A stretch of 64,000 nucleotides of DNA from Pohlia nutans (GCA_022496805.1 CM040097.1:23794072-23858071), one strand, 5' to 3'; shown: positions 48,304 through 60,206, counted from the first letter of the stretch. The notes: a model not told the origin generated them from the sequence alone. Translations and numbers: made by a program.

Positions 48304-50250
48304 TTAAATTTTGTTGAGGAGTTTCATTGAGGGAACATGTGTTGTGCCTCTAGCTCCTGCCGTGATGACTATGAGTGGGTCAACTTTCCATCCTAAATTA
48401 ATAATGTTGTTAATAAGTGGTTGGTATTTCTGATTTTTGATATCTATTGTTTCTTGTGGGAATCTGTCATTACAGTATGTAAATTCAATAAACTAAATTG
48501 TGAGGTTGTCTGATGAATGTGATGGTGGGTCATTTTTGTATGGGAGTCCTTTTACGCAAAGGATGTCTGGTTTGAATCTAGCGTTGCAATGACATCTTTG
48601 TTGTTCACATGAACATGGTAGTAGCCATGGGGGTACTGTGTTTTCTTGGGGGTTGTTGTTGAATGTTCCTGCGTTCATGAGGGTGTAGCATCTAGATTTT
48701 TGTGATGAAAGGATTAATTTCCTTAGTTCTCATACTGCTTTGTTATGTCTTTTGACTCTAATGGCGTGTATATGGTGATGGTTGCATTTTAGAAGTACGT
48801 GTAGCCATGTGTCTGCATCTGCAGAGTTACAGATGGAACATGTGATTGAGGGGAATCTTTCTCTACCAAAGAATAGTTGTTTTCTAGCATTACCCATGTA
48901 TTGGCCGGTACGAAGTTTTAATATAATTGTTTTTTGTGAGTCTGTGATTGTAGGGTTGGACCAAAATGCATTGGATAGTTCATTATCGATGTTTGGGTTC
49001 ATAGTCCATTTGCTAATGTTGGGAAATTGGGTTGCCATTATTTCAAGGTTATTTTCTTGGTCGTATTTGGTTAGATATGTTTGGAGACATCTGACAGGGC
49101 CTTTGTCTGGTCGTTTTGTAGGTCCTGGCCATGTGTCTTTTTGGAAGTAGAATGGTGTGGTATGTGCAAATTCATATGGTCTTGTGGCTACGAAGGAGTC
49201 TTTTCTGGCTCCCATTTTTACAAGTTTATCCGCTTGTTCGTTGCCTTCAATGTTGATATGTGCTTTGACTTTGTAGAATGTGGTGGGTTGAGTACGAGTT
49301 TTTAGCATTTCTACCATGTCTGTTAGTATGGTTTTATCCGCGTGATTGTTGTGCATGGTTGGGTGTTTAATATGTGTGTTTAGATTGTATAGGCAGTTGA
49401 GGCAATCTGTAAATATATGTGCCGGTTCGTCTGGGTATTTAGTAGTGATTAAACTAAGTGTTTTATGAATAGCCATTAGTTCTGCTCGAAAACTTGTTTG
49501 TAGGCCTGGTAGTCTTTCTGATATTTGCATGTCAGCCTTTGTAGAGTTGTATATTCCGTACCCGGTTTTTTTTTTTTTCCAGTGTCCGTCGGGGGCTTGT
49601 TCAGGAGGTATGAAGGATCCATCGGTATAGTAGCTATGTTGCGGTTGGAATTTAGGTGTAATGTTTGTCACAAAGTTTGGTAGAGGTGGTGTGTTTAAAG
49701 TGGTCGGGTTGATGGAGGGCGGGTATATGAGTTTGTTCCATTTTTTATTTTTATTGACCGGTGTGTTGTGGGGGGTGCGTGGGGCATTTTGTATGTGATA
49801 TTGTGGAATTTGTAGGTTTTCAATTGCTGCTTTAATTGTATTTATTTGGTATGGTGTACCAATGTTGTGATCTTGGTGATGAATGCATAGGACGCGGATT
49901 GCAAGTGATTCTGTCTTCGGTTTATGGAGTTCTTGGGGGATTGTTGATTCTTCATATGTGATGGAATCTGCAGCGAAGTGGGCAATTATATGGGTGTCTG
50001 GAAATGGCCCCATGTGTGGGGAGAAGTTTTGGTACCAATTTGTATCTGATATTACCAGTATAGTGATGGTATTTGGGTCGGTTTTGGCTGCCAATCGTGC
50101 CCAATGAATTGTTTGTTGGGCTATTTCTTCATTATGTGGGTGGGCGTAGCCTATGCCTTTCTATTTGTATTGGAAGGCGGTACCGAGTGATCCAAAGACT
50201 TTATCTCTTGTAAAGGGAGAGTAAAATTTTGAAATTTGTGTGGAACATGT
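48304..50250 (-). pseudogene. Retroelement remnant: PCIF1-like segment, RNase H, Cys/His tail
   Basis: One minus-strand frame runs about 650 codons with only three stops (50161-50163 TAG, 48730-48732 TGA, 48493-48495 TAG). First segment: KFYSPFTRDKVFGSLGTAFQ, then GIGYAHPHNEEIAQQ, then ITILVISDTNWYQN. This order resembles the PCIF1 cap methyltransferase (YCSAF..D..FGS.G, ANPPF.EE, FIVFIPEW) with the NPPF catalytic motif changed to HPHN. Second: RNase H with SYYTDGSF, FRAELMAI, HIFTDCLN and NEQADK, so all four acidic residues are present (D158, E205, D230, D289 counted from a Met at 50094). Third: CSICNSADADTWLHVLLKCN, a Cys/His element, and a conserved-looking tail (FTYCNDRF, GWKVDPLIVITAGARG). 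No reverse transcriptase remains; sequence beyond 50250 is unrelated. RNase H is certain, the PCIF1 relation is inference. Confidence 0.8.
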
Positions 50251-50280
50251 TAGAGTGTTTTCAACTTTAAGATTGGCGTT

Positions 50281-50411
50281 GATCTCCACGTAAAGTTCTC
50301 TAACCCTGATTTTTTATTTTTGTTCACACTTGCTTTTCTTGATTCAATTGATCTTTTGATTTTACAGCAATTTTTGGATTCATGCCTTTCTATGTAGGGT
50401 TTCTTATTTGT
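50281..50411 (+). repeat. Extra copy of the TBCB-fragment intron
   Basis: From GATCTCCACGTAAAGTTCTC to the T-rich end, this 131-bp segment aligns with 59595-59725 (the last ten bases of TBCB exon 1 plus the beginning of intron 1). It sits directly against the retroelement remnant. Confidence 0.8.
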
Positions 50412-50685
50412 AATTTTTTTGGTAATAGCAATCATAGATCTATTTGCATGCATAGAATCTAAAATCCATAATATACGACTTTTATTCATACATCAAGTTC
50501 AAAATATCCCTCTTCCATGGATAGAAACTGCGGTCTTCTTTTGAGGCCAACGTGAATAAAATGCATGTTCGTAATGACAATGACCCAATGCCCACCAGAC
50601 AAAGGGCGATTGGATTCCTCTTGTATTTTATAATGCATCTTTGCAATTCTCCAAATCTGGAGGGGTGAGGTCCTTTAGGGGTTAA
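50412..50685. repeat. Partial inverted family A MITE, interrupted
   Basis: 50412-50520 and 50612-50685 match family A in reverse (TAGCAATCATAGATCTA..., ending GGTCCTTTAGGGGTTAA at 50685). An ~87-bp insertion at about 50523-50609 matches 47688-47770. Confidence 0.65.
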
Positions 50686-51065
50686 TATTACAAAACATTC
50701 TGATAAATTGCTATGTCCCCTAGTAATATTATTATGGATTACTGTAGTATCAAGTGAACATATTATACAGTTTTGGTACATTATGTCAGTTCACATGCTT
50801 GCCCAGCATGGCATGAGGGTTGAACATAGTTTCCAGTAGATTATCTCTTTACAAGCCTACACCATGATGTGCATGTTTAGAAGCCAAACTACTCAAGGCT
50901 GAATCTAGCCTGATATTGAAAAATGTAAACTAGGGCAACACTATTATTGCTCTGGTTTGTGATACCAGTGTTGATACCAATGTTCAGTGTTTACGGTGTA
51001 GAATCTCAGATCTAGACCACTCACTAAAATCATCCCATGCACTAAAATCAATTATACTCAAGTTA
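50686..51065. other. Invertase downstream region
   Basis: Presumed 3' UTR and spacer of the minus-strand invertase gene. No other feature. Confidence 0.4.
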
Positions 51066-53340
51066 TTAACAAGTCTTCGTCTTCGTGAAGGGTATTTCAG
51101 GGGACCAAACACCTTCCATTTGCCAAATATCAATTCCCCTCACAGTGATGTGACTAGTGCCATTGTTGAAGAGGAAAACGTGAGCTTGTTTATGCACTGC
51201 CTTTATTGGATAAACGCGAGATGTGATGACCATGCGGCCTCCTTGCACAAAGTTTTCAACGATAGAGTGGTCCACCTGAACCAACAGAACCGATACTAGT
51301 TAGCAAATTGTGATGAACACAAGGAAAAAAACTCAACGAATGCCAGCGGAACCTAATATTCTTACAGCCTTGCAACCAAAACCAGGATGAGACACACACC
51401 ACAAGGAAGGGGCCTCAATCAGGCACACGACTCCCAAGAAACGGCACTCGACACATGTAATCGGGAACTGTTGGTGAACAAATGCTGATAGACTTATCGC
51501 TGAAGAAGTCAACGTTGGGACATCAAAACAGAGAGAAAATACTCACCAACACGCGCAAAGATAAAAAATCTTCTGAAGGTAACACACGAACATCGCCCCA
51601 GAATGCAGTGCTGTCAATTCCATCCAACAAAGAAGATCTGCACAAATGCCACTTGAATCAGTTTTACCGATATATGCATAAAATTCCTACCTTGCAAAAA
51701 TCTATGTTTTCTGTGGATACGTAGAGCAGAAATTAAACACGAAACTTGCAGAATAAAACTTCATGGAACACAGATAACAAAGCTCCATGGAACACAGAAT
51801 CAAGTCAAGTTTGAAGCTAGTATAACCTGCTCTGGTCACTGCAAAAGTGTGTGGTCCATCGTCCATTTTTGGACTGAGATATGTAGAAGAAGACTGCAGT
51901 CTGCTCTTGCAAGCCATCGTCTGCCATGACTAGAAGCCCAAATGGTCCAAATATGCCTCGCTGGGCCGATCCTCCTTTACTGCAGTCGAATAGGTTGTCG
52001 GGGTGTCTACCATCGTCCATGCTCACGTTGGATACGTCGGGATACTCGAACACAACCTCTACATCCAGCTGCACGTGCAATGATCCCTGGGATGTGAGTA
52101 ACTCATAGTTATGAAAGTGTAATGCATCCTGGCAATCACAACTAGCTCCAAACCGACAGTTTGTTCCCACTAGAATATGGACTCCTAGCAGCCTTTCACG
52201 AGGCCACCATGATTGTTCCGCATCTACCATCTGCTTCAATGATTGTTCTTGTCTACAGATTCTGAGACATCAATCGCAGTATGAACATGATATCTTTGGA
52301 AATGAGCATGCAGACCATATCATGACTCATTGCAAAACCAAATGGCCTTACAATCAAAAGCTAGACGAACATTTCACCTGGCCTCCCGAGGATCCCTCAA
52401 TTTTGACGAGACTTCCTGGCTCCAATTCCAAGTCAGTCTTCGATACTTTATTACCTCTCAAAGTTTTCACCTCTTCAACCGGAGCCTGTAGGAGGTTATC
52501 CCCTATTTTGCTGTCCAGCCACACTGTCCTTGGTAGGGCCTGCAATGAGGAGATCATGTCAAAAGAATGATCAGATAAGGATATTAGATGCTCATTTGGG
52601 CAGGCTTCTGTTTGCGATGACGATTTACTTACCAGCAGAGATGCCCAGCCTTTGGCAATATCCTGAGCTTCGGTATCGGATTCATTGGACCATCCCCAAT
52701 TAATGCGGCGCTGCTTCTTGGGGTCATAGAATGATTTTGAAGCATAGAACTTGCCATAATCGTAAAGCAGCCCATAGATCACATCGAGCTCATGGTTAAT
52801 GGGAGTGAAGCCTTCAGTAACTGGGTTGTAGAAACCCACGCCATAGTAGTCACGTTTGCTATCGAAGGAGCTCACTTTCAAGACATGCCTGACTGATGGT
52901 CCGCGAGTAGATGTGTCAAGTCCGATTTGCCCATTTGAACCTACAGGATAGAAATCCAAACACTCCCACATTCCTGTATCAGGGACCGCGCGGAGCACAT
53001 TGCTCTCGAGTTCCCAGTGCAGAAGATCATCACTCTTGTAGAGCAACGCCATTCCGACTGTTTCAACTTGGGCTCCCACTGTCATTCTCCACGAGCCGTC
53101 ATCTACTTGCCAGGCAGTTGTAGGGTCCCGGAAGTCCTCTTTGGAAACCCCATCGGGATGTTTGAGAACTGGATTCCCGGGAAGCTTAACCCATTTGCGA
53201 AGGTACGGATCACTCACATTCGCTGGCACTGCAATGTTCTGTGTCTCTTCCATGTCATCTGCCACGCCTGTTTGTTTACAGTCCACATCATCAAGGTATC
53301 AGCAGTGAAACTGATTGCACTAGGTATTCGTTTCTATAAT

Positions 53341-53400
<60 letters not shown>

Positions 53401-54766
53401 TTCAAGCTCGGTGATTGGTGATCACAGATGACTTGCCTGTGTAGAGAATCACGGGTGTCCCATCTGGTCGAATAGTAGCAGAACCAGACCATACACCTCC
53501 GACATCGTACTTCTGGTCGCAAGTTAGAGCAGGTTCAACTTCTTCCCAGTGAATGAGATCCTCTGAGACTGCATGACCCCATGTGAGGTTGCCCCACACG
53601 GGACTCCCCGGATTGTATTGGTAGAATAAATGATACTTTCCCTTGTAGAACATCGGTCCTGCGGGAGACTACCGGTAGAAGATTAGCGGACCTCAGTGTA
53701 TTTGTAAAAGCCAAGGATAGACATTTTTCGTAAAATTTTGATTCAAGCCTAAGCGGAACGGCCAACACGCCCCCGTGCCCAGCAGCCACGTTCTGGCTCG
53801 CTGCTTTAACCCCCAAACCTTACTTGCGATGGGGTTTGTGATTAAAGGTGGAGACACCCAACAGCACCAGTGACCCCAAAGCGCCATCTTCCATCCCCTC
53901 AATCAATATCCACTTCTTGATAAAAGAATTTTAGAACAACAACCAAAAAGATGCCATACGTACATCTTTGCATACAATATCCAAATGACGCATTATTGTT
54001 GCCAACAAGAAAATGTAAAAACTTTGATGACTCTGCTAATAGAGGAGGCTGTGCTGTTCTCAATAGCAAAAAGTGGCGGTTTGGGGTGACCCCACCTTAT
54101 GAGGGTCCGCCAAGCGGCTCACTGGCCCGGCAGGCTGAGCAACAAATAAATAATTGGGCTCAGCTCGATCAAATATGCAACCCTAGGGCAATACAAGCAG
54201 AAAAGAATCCTACGCTTGCAAAGAAAATACAAATGGTTCAGGTAGAATGGAAAACGACGCACCATTTGGGTCTGTAGAATTGGAGGTGGAGTCCCAGCAG
54301 CGTCCGCGTCACAAACAACCAAAACACTAGGGTTAGGAGGAATTGTGGGTCACACCAATTTCGAGGTGAACCGAGATTACCTAATGCAAAGAATGGATTA
54401 TACAGACTTCAACCGTGTAGATGATTGCCCAAAAAATCGTACATCAGTGGCACCCTTAGCTAGTAAGCCAATTCGACCAGAATGGACTGGCTTACCATTC
54501 ATCCAGTTTTTAGCAGGCTGGAAATGATACGACGATCGGTAACGCGGCGGCCCGATGCTGAAAGGCGCATCGCTCGACGCAGTGGCGGGACTGACATCGT
54601 TCCTTACGACAAAAGGTTGTAAAACAGTGGAAAACCCATTCATTGCCAAACAGAAAACCGGTCCCGTGCAACCGAAAAAGAAGAGGAAAATGCTCACACT
54701 GGCCCATTTCTGCCTCGAGGAGCTCCCAGCAGGAGCTAACATAAATGAGACCCACATCGAGCGCAT
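51066..54766 (-). CDS. Acid beta-fructofuranosidase (invertase), GH32
   Basis: Hydrolyses sucrose, expected in the cell wall or vacuole. Eight exons in one frame give 619 aa: 54496-54766, 54263-54271 (9-nt mini-exon), 53437-53658, 52633-53267, 52378-52539, 51827-52086, 51547-51637 and 51066-51275. A hydrophobic stretch ([17 protein letters not shown], ~25-41) looks like a signal peptide or anchor. Catalytic motifs: WMNDPNG (nucleophile D91, DPN on the mini-exon), FRDPT (D215) and WECLDF (E269). WSGSAT and KRRINWGW-like RRINWGW are present. The beta-sandwich domain ends with [19 protein letters not shown] and [20 protein letters not shown]. The residue after WEC is Leu, where cell-wall forms usually have Pro and vacuolar forms Val, so location is undecided. 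The third intron uses a GC donor (ACAG|GCAAGT). The acceptor of exon 6 could instead be at 52068. Confidence 0.93.
53341..53400. repeat. AAC trinucleotide microsatellite, 20 units
   Basis: (ACA)20 in the third (GC-AG) intron of the invertase gene. It encodes poly-Thr or poly-Val in shadow frames only. Confidence 0.97.
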
Positions 54767-55343
54767 GTCCTAGCTAACTGAACTTAGAACGTAAAGCTAT
54801 TGCGAATGAGAAGAACTCCGTGCCATCAACGCTCGAGATCCTCGACAAACAACTCCTGAGGGATCGGACAAGGTCGGTACTGAAGGACCAAGTTAAATAG
54901 GAACAGCAGTGCGGACAAATACGACGGTTTAGGGTGCCCCACCGCAAAAGCACAGCCGGCGGATTGGGTACAGTAGAGTAACGTAGTTGCCAGAGGACTC
55001 AAAAGCCCAGTCAGGGGAGGCCAACTTCTGTACTTATCAGAAGATAAGTTACAAGCCACTTTTGGGGGTTGACGTCCAATCCTGACCTGCCGTCTGCGCA
55101 ACCGTGCCGAGGCTTCAGTTCTGGGCGACACTACAGCAGTACGTACCTAACTTCAGACACCCTTGTGTCGTCAGATAGATTTTCGAGAGGTCCACGTCAC
55201 CCTAAACCAATCACAAGGTTACATGTGACACTTTTGACCAAAATTAGTTACAGTAGTATATGTAGAAACTTACCACGATGAGGTTCTCACGATACAACTG
55301 AATGCATTAAATAAATGAATAAAAAGTCATTGAATGTTATTCC
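54767..55343. other. Invertase upstream region
   Basis: Presumed promoter and 5' UTR of the minus-strand invertase. No convincing additional gene. A 101-codon minus frame at 54826-55131 has no domain. Confidence 0.4.
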
Positions 55344-55828
55344 TTAACCCCCCCCTCTCCAAATGACACATGGATAAGGGCAAAACCTAAATGTGTTATA
55401 AAATGTTACTTCTACAATTTTGATGAAGTTTGGTCCAAAGGAAAAAATGAGAAACATGGTGTTTAGTAATTATCAGTACAACCAAACCTTCAAATTTGTT
55501 CAGATACTCATTTAATAGATTTAAAAGATTTTACCGTTGAATATTCACCAAAATTATAAATTTTATTTTTTTAAATTGAAATTTGGTATGATTGGTTAAA
55601 CCTAAACATTCTATTGTAAAATTTTAAAATAGATATCTTTGTCTTTGAAAACTTTTCTTCGGTGGAGTTTAACTCGGATTGACATGATTCAAATTGGGTT
55701 GAAAAGTAAACTTGATTTCCTATTCGAAAACATTTTTTGTTTATTTTAAAAATATTTTTTTCATCCTAGATAGCCCGTAAAAAAAAAGGCAGCGACTATA
55801 AAATGATCGTTCAGTCACTTGGGGTTAA
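55344..55828. repeat. TTAA-flanked MITE-like element, diverged family B
   Basis: Starts TTAACCCCCCCCTCTCC and ends CACTTGGGGTTAA. It parallels 34654-35202 in the same orientation (GTGTTATAA, TTTGATGAAGTTTGGT, GTGGAGTTTAACTCGGATTG). Confidence 0.75.
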
Positions 55829-56407
55829 CCCCTAAAGGACCGGGGGGGTGTTGAGCTTAGCTCTTGTTTTCTTTACTAGCTCTTGTAGCAAGCTCAATTC
55901 CTCATTGGTGTGAGGTTATTTTGACGATCGGCACCGTTGAAATTCAAGAAGACTTACATAGCTTTTTTATGAAAAAAAGATCAACAACATCTTACAATTT
56001 TTGAGAAAATGCCACCGTTGAGAAGATTGGTAGAACTTGTTTGGGGTAATTTGTACACATGTTGAAATCGGATTGTCCAAAAGTGCTCCAAAAATTCTGA
56101 AATTTTTACAGTGAGTAGAAATCATCATTTTAAACTTGTGCAAAAAATTTCAAGTAATTTGGAGGCGTGAAGAGGAAGATATGAGGGTCTGAAGTGACAC
56201 TTAAATATCCTCCGTGCAACTCAAAAAAATCACCAAAAATCGCTCACTTGATGAATTTCCGATCAAGAAGTACCTACAAATTTGGCTCTCAAAAAGAGCC
56301 AGGGTCTCTTTGTTGCTCATCCTACAATTCAAAGTCCAAAGACCCAAATTTCCTCACTTTCTAGTTCCAAAAGCCCCCTGGGGGCTTTACAGTCCTTTAG
56401 GGGTTAA
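55825..56407. repeat. TTAA-flanked MITE-like element, family L
   Basis: 583 bp sharing its left TTAA with the preceding element. Ends are TTAACCCCTAAAGGACCG and GTCCTTTAGGGGTTAA. An inverted copy is at 57848-58422. Confidence 0.8.
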
Positions 56408-57847
56408 GAAAAAAGTTCTTACATTCTTCCGGTGTTGAAATGTCCAAATTGTAGGTTTCATATAATTCAAAATCATGTGGTGGAAGATTATGAATTTTAT
56501 TTTTTTGCATTTCCTCAAATATGCAAAATATAAGTCCGAAAATTAGGTTTAATCTTTAAATGTCAATGGGCCAAGGCTTCGTCCATTACATCGAGCTTCA
56601 AAGTATTTTGTTACAAAAACTAATATCAGTTGAAATATAAATAAATAAACAAACTTCCACGGGGTGAAAGCATAGTAAACTAAACCACTTGACTGTGATC
56701 CCTGTGAAGAAGCAACAATGCAAGGTTCAAAAATCTATTAAATTTTTATTTTTTGTGAATTTTTTTGTGGATAAAATAAAAGATACAATGTTTAACAAAG
56801 TCTAAGTAACCAACGAATTTGGAAAAATCATGTTCAATAAGTATTCATGTGTGTTATAGTAAGGTTAAAGCACTTAAAATTGGAAAAGTAGTTATGACCA
56901 AATTGAAAAGTAGGTATAAAACATGTTGAAATTGCATTAAATATTTATTTTTTTCAAGAATTTTTTTCTTTGGAGCCCTTGAATGCACAATGAACTTATA
57001 GAATATATAATTTATATTCATATTGAACATAGTTCAATTCATCAGATTTACTCCGGAAATTTGTTTTAGACATCTATTTTCAAACTTTACTTTTTTTTTT
57101 AATAATTTGTTTTTAATATTTTCATTTGAAACTTTGGATTGAAGTACCTAATAGAATTATGGAGGGCTTTACCAAATTAGAACTTAAATATATGAATTTT
57201 TAGTCGTAATTTATGGCCTTTGACCAAGAAGATTGTAATTTCAGCACTAAGGATGACTTTAATGGTTCAGTTTACTGTGCTTTCACCCCATGTGAATTCA
57301 TCTAGAAAAAACCCATCAAATATAACATGGAATGTCACCTTTGAATGTGCTTTGGATAAAAAAAGTAACATAATTTTCACGGTAGGTCCGTGTTTATTTA
57401 TGACATATGCAACGTGACATTTACCATGTTTGAGTTATCCGTAAAGTAACACATGTTGTGGCATGTGTTCTGCCAAAGCGTTAGGCTTGAAATGAACTTG
57501 AACATCAAAGTCTAACATCAATAGCAATGGAGTTAGCTATGGGGGATCATGGGGCCGGGTGGGGGCACTTTGAGATTCCATTTCGGGAACTTGTGTGCGG
57601 CTTGGAGGAGCTTCTCTTGCATTCGGAAGGTTCAAAGTTTGAATCTCTCTGACATCGTAGAGGATGGCGATTGGTCTCAAAAAACGAAGGCAAAAATTGT
57701 TTTTGCCGCTTTGAAGCTAAAAAAGCAATTCTACCTTGTCTTTCTTCATCTAGTAATGTTTTCCTAAACTTTAGAGATAACTCTATTATCTCTAATGTTT
57801 TTTTTTCTTTTCTTGTATTAATTGGAGATATTTTTACCTTAGTATTG
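56408..57847. other. Intergenic AT-rich, no gene seen
   Basis: No recognisable gene. A GC-richer patch at 57548-57670 contains GGTTCAAAGTTTGAATCTC, slightly B-box-like, but with no matching A-box. Confidence 0.4.
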
Positions 57848-58422
57848 GTAACCCTTAAAGGACCATAAGGCCCCTATACGGCTTCTGGAATTAGAAAGTA
57901 ACGTAATTCGAGTCCTTGAGTTGTAAGTTGTAGGATGAACAACAAAGAGACCATGGTTCTTCTTGAGAGTTGAGCTCGTAGGTACTTCCTGATAAGAAAT
58001 TCATGAAGTGTGCGATTTTTGTTAATTTTTTTGAGCTGCAAGGAGGCTATCTAGGCGCCACTTCAGACCTTTATATCTTCCTCCTCACACCTCCAAATTA
58101 CGCGAATGTTTTTTCACTTGTTTAAAATGATGTTCTTTACGCACGGTCGAAATTTCAGAATTTTCAAAACACTTTTGGACAATCTGATTTCAACATATGT
58201 ACAAAATACACCGAAAAAGGTTCCATTAATCTTCTCAACAGTAGCATTTTCTAAAAAAATGTGCGATTTTGTAGATCTTTTTTTCGCTAATTAAGTCTTC
58301 CTTAATTTCAATGGTGCCAATCGTCAAGATTACCCCACACCAATGAGGAATTGAGCTTGTTACAAGAGTTAGTCAAGAAAACAAGAGCTAAGTTCAATAC
58401 CCCCTGGTCCTTTAGAGGTTAA
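57848..58422. repeat. Inverted copy of family L
   Basis: Runs from GTAACCCTTAAAGGACC to GGTCCTTTAGAGGTTAA. Internal blocks (GTACTTCCTGATAAGAAATTC, CACCAATGAGGAATTGAGC) are reverse complements of 55825-56407. Confidence 0.8.
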
Positions 58423-59481
58423 GAAAACAAACAAACAAACCCTCAAGGAAGAGGTGTGTTACATTTTTTTCTTTAGAGGGATGGCGGGGGGGGGGGGGGG
58501 GAACAAATCGAACGAATTCAATTGCAAGGAGACTAAAATACAAAGCTGCCATGACAAATCTGCCGAGGGGCAAGAGAACCAACTAACTACAAAAAATTGG
58601 ATGAATTGTAGGCAACCCAAGAAACAAACCTATCACTCCTTTTGCCTGTTTGGTTGTCATAACATTTTTTAGCTAGTATAGCAACACACCCTTTTGCTTG
58701 TGCAGAGAATCAACATATGAATAAGGATTTGATGATGTGGAACATGTAAAAACTATTAAAAATCAGAAGTTTGTTAAGTTGCCAAGCCATCTTTAGCTAA
58801 AGATGACTTTGATTCTCCAAAAGATTACGATTCCTACAACAATTCTTGCGTGTAATGCTGATTCCAAGGGTGAACAGTAGGGATGCCAAAGAATGTTATG
58901 TGTTTGGCTCAATTTTGGACCTCCTTACATTAGGTCAATTCTGTACACTACAGTAGTTTTCCGTGAACTGCACACGTCATCCTCTTCCAAATGGCTATTT
59001 TTAAGGTGACTAAGCTTTTATAAGATCGGAGGATGCAGACAAGGCCGTCATCCAAGGCTTATCTCCAGCGGTTCAGATTAGTGGAGAATCTGACATGTGG
59101 CAGGAGTGCCATTGTATACCTGAAATTGGGGAGCTCGAGGTCTTGCTGGCATCCCATAAACGGAACACGTCACTAGAAGTGGTACCACCCTCTGTCGGAT
59201 TCGTGTGAAGGAATTTTTTTAACGCAATGTGAACGTCAGAGAGACGATTGAGCGTGTCAGAGGCACGGGTTGAATTGGATCCCTTGAGTCAATTACATTG
59301 CAATGTGAACGGGTTTTGAGCTTTACGGTACCTGGAAGAATTGAAATTCATTTACGAGTTGCAGGGTTGCAGGGTTTAGGGTTTAGGATCATACGAGTTT
59401 TAGTTCTCTTTTGTGACCTGCGATTTGCTATTTGCACAGATACCTTTACTGTCTCATTCGTGGTGCTGGAAGAGAGGAGCC
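58423..59481. other. Intergenic, no gene seen
   Basis: Contains a G-run of about 17 near 58485-58501. A TTTAGGGTTTAGG stretch lies at 59377-59390, too short to call telomeric. No gene. Confidence 0.4.
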
Positions 59482-59980
59482 ATGTCTGTCATGTTGGATG
59501 GGTTGAAGAAATTTGTGCGGCAACCAACGGGGCAGATCCAGGCCGAGGATACGGTCTGCTTTCAAGTGACGCACTCCAATCTTAAGCAAAGTTTTGATCT
59601 CCACGTAAGGTTCTCTAACCCTGATTTCTTATTTTCGTTCACACTTGCACTTTCGATTCAATTGGTCTTCTCTTGTTGTGGCAATTTTTAGATTCGACCC
59701 TTTCTGTGTAGGATTTTTTATTTATATGACTTCTATGTTTTTTTAGCGGTATTCGATTCGAAGTGCCTTCCTTTCTTTCAATTCCTAAGGTCACACTTAA
59801 TGATTCTTTAAGATATTTCTGTTTACAGACTACAATCGAAGGATAGAAGGAAAGGTTACGTGATCGAAGTGGTACAGCTGTAGAGTCTATCCACTTGCAG
59901 GTTTATGACGATAGCAACAATAAAATCTGTGACTTGCTTGAGAATTTTCGGCCGTTTGGTTACTACTGTCCTCTTCATGG
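59482..59980 (+). pseudogene. Tubulin-folding cofactor B (TBCB) N-terminal fragment
   Basis: TBCB helps fold alpha-tubulin. Exon 1 (59482-59604) encodes AEDTVCFQVTHSNLKQSFDL, and exon 2 (59829-59980) encodes KERLRDRSGTAVESIHLQVY then DDSNNKICDLLENFRPFGYY. These fit the ubiquitin-like domain of TBCB (ITHSNLK..., KE-L....GT....M.LQLYDD, RPFGYYSP). Both splice sites are canonical and phases agree. A TAG at 59844-59846 interrupts exon 2 within TTIEG-stop-KERL, and the CAP-Gly exons are absent downstream, so it is a dead partial copy. The intron's first 120 bp recur at 50291-50411. Confidence 0.8.
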
Positions 59981-60206
59981 GTATGACCACTTCTCCTGTG
60001 TATTTACCTGCTTTTGCATTAGGTTTGGCTTATTTTTACTTAGCTCTTTAAAATGAGTTTTGCCATGTCGCTTATATAGATTGGTGTGGAACATCAGGTC
60101 GATTTTTCAGCTCGAAAGTGTCATCGGTTGCACCTCTTCTCAACGGTTTAGCACCGGTCATCTAGCTCGGCCTCTAAAACCCGACCACTAATTCTTTTAG
60201 TCTAAT

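Noticed and set aside
48782..49305. Plus-strand frames opposite the retroelement
   Set aside because: Antisense shadows. The RNase H signature is on the minus strand.
53017..53421. 134-codon plus-strand frame with poly-Thr
   Set aside because: Antisense of invertase exon 4 running into the AAC microsatellite.
57548..57670. tRNA or SINE from GGTTCAAAGTTTGAATC
   Set aside because: Only a weak B-box, no A-box, no pairing arms.
59370..59392. Interstitial telomeric repeat (TTTAGGG)
   Set aside because: Only two units; similar short stretches occur at 14.2 and 18.9 kb and look like ordinary leader or repeat DNA.
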